From positions 61,942,951 to 62,006,950 of the forward strand of contig NC_133402.1 of the NCBI RefSeq assembly GCF_047511655.1: a stretch of 64,000 bases of DNA, given 5' to 3'. The notes beneath the pieces were generated by a model that made no database searches, was not told the DNA's origin, and was given only the letters and a program-made list of their open reading frames with translations. The stretch is from Castor canadensis. Taxonomy: Eukaryota > Chordata > Mammalia > Rodentia > Castoridae. Shown piece after piece: positions 62,461 to 64,000 of the stretch (position 1 is its first letter; each line of letters begins with the position of its first letter). The position numbers and the translations under genes were made by a program.

Positions 62461-63865
62461 TAGTTCTGGGTTTTAGTCCCCTAGGTCAGTGTATTCAACC
62501 ATGGACGAAACAGCGCTTTTAGTCACCAGCGTGAGTCTGCACCTAATTTTTTATGAAATTAAATTGATACAAGTTGCACAGTAGTTTGTGAAGTATCTTG
62601 TTTCTGCTTTTATTTGGCAGACAGTGGAACACAGTGGAGTTTTATTTCACATTCTTTGGTGTTACGACCATTTACTGCTTTGGTTGTAGGCGTGTGTGAC
62701 TGTCATAATTTGAGCTACTTTCCCCTCTGGAGAAAAATGTGCTTCCCATGCAATCTGCAGGGTTTTTGTTTTGTTTTTTAAGCTTTTTGGTGGTGATTGT
62801 TGCTTTTCTCCTTTAAAAAAAAAAAAGTAAAGCAGTGTTCTTGAGATTTTCTGTGTCACTGCAAGCCAGGACTGGTGGATGCAAACTACATCCCAGCTGG
62901 AATGGCTGGAATAACCATGAGAACCTGGGTGGCCTTGCATGGCCAGAGGCCGCAGGTCCTGGCAGGACTCTGGGCTCTGGTGGTGGGCGCAGCCTGGGTA
63001 GTGGTGGCATTTCCGCTTGAGGCATCCTTTGCAGCTGAACAAAAGGATTCTGCAGTCTAGAGCACACATTTTCTGGACTCAGGTTTGAACTCAGGCTGTT
63101 TAAACAAGGTGTGAGGGAAATGCCAGGGTCTGCAGCCAGGACTATTTTTCTTGGCCTGCTGTGGGTAGTCCTCAGCTCGTGAAATTCCTAAGTGTTTTTG
63201 ATAAATCTGTTGATTTGTGGGTTTGTAAAGTGTAATACAAACAGTGGGTTTTAGCACAGACAAAAGCAGGCTGGGTCTCTAACCGGAAACAGTCACAATG
63301 CCATGCCAGCGTCCAATGCTGGGGGTGGGGGGTGGAGAGAAAAGTGGGATCACACAGAGCCACTAACTCATTTGCGAGCCCCTCCCTGTTCCCACGTTCA
63401 GATTTGTCCCCTGACTGCTTGTGACCTCAGAGCTCTTCCTGACTCTGTTTCCTTGAAGTTTATCACTGTCTTGTGTGCCAGAGGGTGTCAGGCCAGACCC
63501 TCTGAGCACACAGAGATGGAAAGACGTGCTCTGAGCAGACAAGCTCAGAGGTAGCATGATAATGACAGTGGCAGTGACAGGCATGGGCTGGAGGGAGGAG
63601 GGACGAGGAATGGCATTCTCAAGCCTTTTGACAAGGTCCCAGGAAACAGCAAGCGGGGGCAGGTCTGTGGGATGGGTGATGAGTTGCTAGGAGTGGAGGG
63701 AAGTCTTGGACCATCAGAGCTGAGTTTCTGTCCTGTCTGGGCAGCTGCATAGCCTGCGGGTTCTGATTCTGCAGACCAGGCACCTCGAGTCTCCTGTGTG
63801 GTGCTGCTGCCCACACACTTCCATGTCACACCAGAAGGCTGAAGACGACTCAGCTACTTAGGCGG
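62461..63865. other. Downstream flank of ATP1B3, unique
   Basis: About 1.4 kb past the last poly(A) signal with no recognised repeat. Open frames at 62662-63069 (minus) and 63303-63554 (plus) lack domains. The next gene is not reached. Confidence 0.5.
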
Positions 63866-64000
63866 GTCCAATAGCTGGGTACCTGTCACCCCACTTCTGT
63901 GGGAGGCACAAACAAGGCTGGTGACAACTTGGGCACAAGGGAAATATGGCTGGGGGCATGGCTCAAGTGGTAAGGCGCCTGCCTAGTGATCACAAGGCCC
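63866..64000 (+). mobile_element. Composite SINE cut by the window end
   Basis: ccaatagctgggtacctgtc, then ggctgggggcatggctcaag, tggtaaggcgcctgcctagt, running off the edge at aaggccc. Confidence 0.8.

Noticed and set aside
62662..63069. 135-codon minus frame downstream of ATP1B3 as an exon of the next gene
   Set aside because: No domain or convincing splice sites; the frame includes text read through an A-run and looks fortuitous.

Overview
This is mammalian nuclear DNA carrying one convincing protein-coding gene: a complete, seven-exon copy of ATP1B3 (sodium/potassium-transporting ATPase subunit beta-3, CD298) on the + strand. Its coding exons lie at 31800-31908, 52231-52359, 54594-54701, 56468-56652, 58146-58196, 60667-60753 and 61695-61865. 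They are joined by GT-AG introns of about 20.3, 2.2, 1.8, 1.5, 2.5 and 0.9 kb. The spliced frame has 279 codons plus a stop and no internal break.

The host is most likely a rodent. The window is packed with short retroposons in four recurring forms: (i) a 7SL-derived B1-type monomer; (ii) an ID-type tRNA-derived unit; (iii) a related tRNA-type unit of about 75 bases with the recurring text 'ggctcaagtggtagagcac' and 'gagttcaaaccccagtacca'; (iv) a composite with a B1-like left half and the tRNA-type right half, resembling the B1-dID class of non-murid rodents. There are no mouse-type B2 or B4 elements. A castorimorph rodent such as beaver is my best guess, but it rests on remembered repeat style and not on a search.

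Layout. 1-29.6 kb is gene-free intergenic DNA made of SINEs in both orientations, old and one younger LINE-1 fragments, an inverted pair of LTR-like elements (231-790 and 5430-5925), two MaLR-like LTR fragments and microsatellites. 29.6-34.1 kb is almost free of SINEs and holds the ATP1B3 CpG island, a TATA-less promoter with GC boxes, a reversed CCAAT box and a CRE-like site, exon 1, and just upstream a protein-like minus-strand stretch that I cannot identify. 34.1-52.2 kb is intron 1, again repeat-rich. 52.2-62.5 kb holds exons 2-7 and two candidate polyadenylation signals. 62.5-64 kb is downstream flank ending inside another composite SINE.

What the gene does: the beta subunit is a single-pass type II membrane glycoprotein that assembles with an alpha catalytic subunit, letting the Na+/K+ pump fold, leave the ER and reach the plasma membrane. 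The predicted protein keeps the cytoplasmic N-terminal signature, one transmembrane segment, six extracellular cysteines for three disulfides and two N-glycosylation sequons.

No bacterial-type operon, CRISPR array or other novel multi-gene system is present. The most notable observations are a LINE-1 copy with a perfect target-site duplication and an apparent 3' transduction, the unidentified minus-strand coding-like stretch upstream of the promoter, short-unit GC-rich repeats at the start of the gene, and closely spaced inverted SINE pairs inside the transcript.
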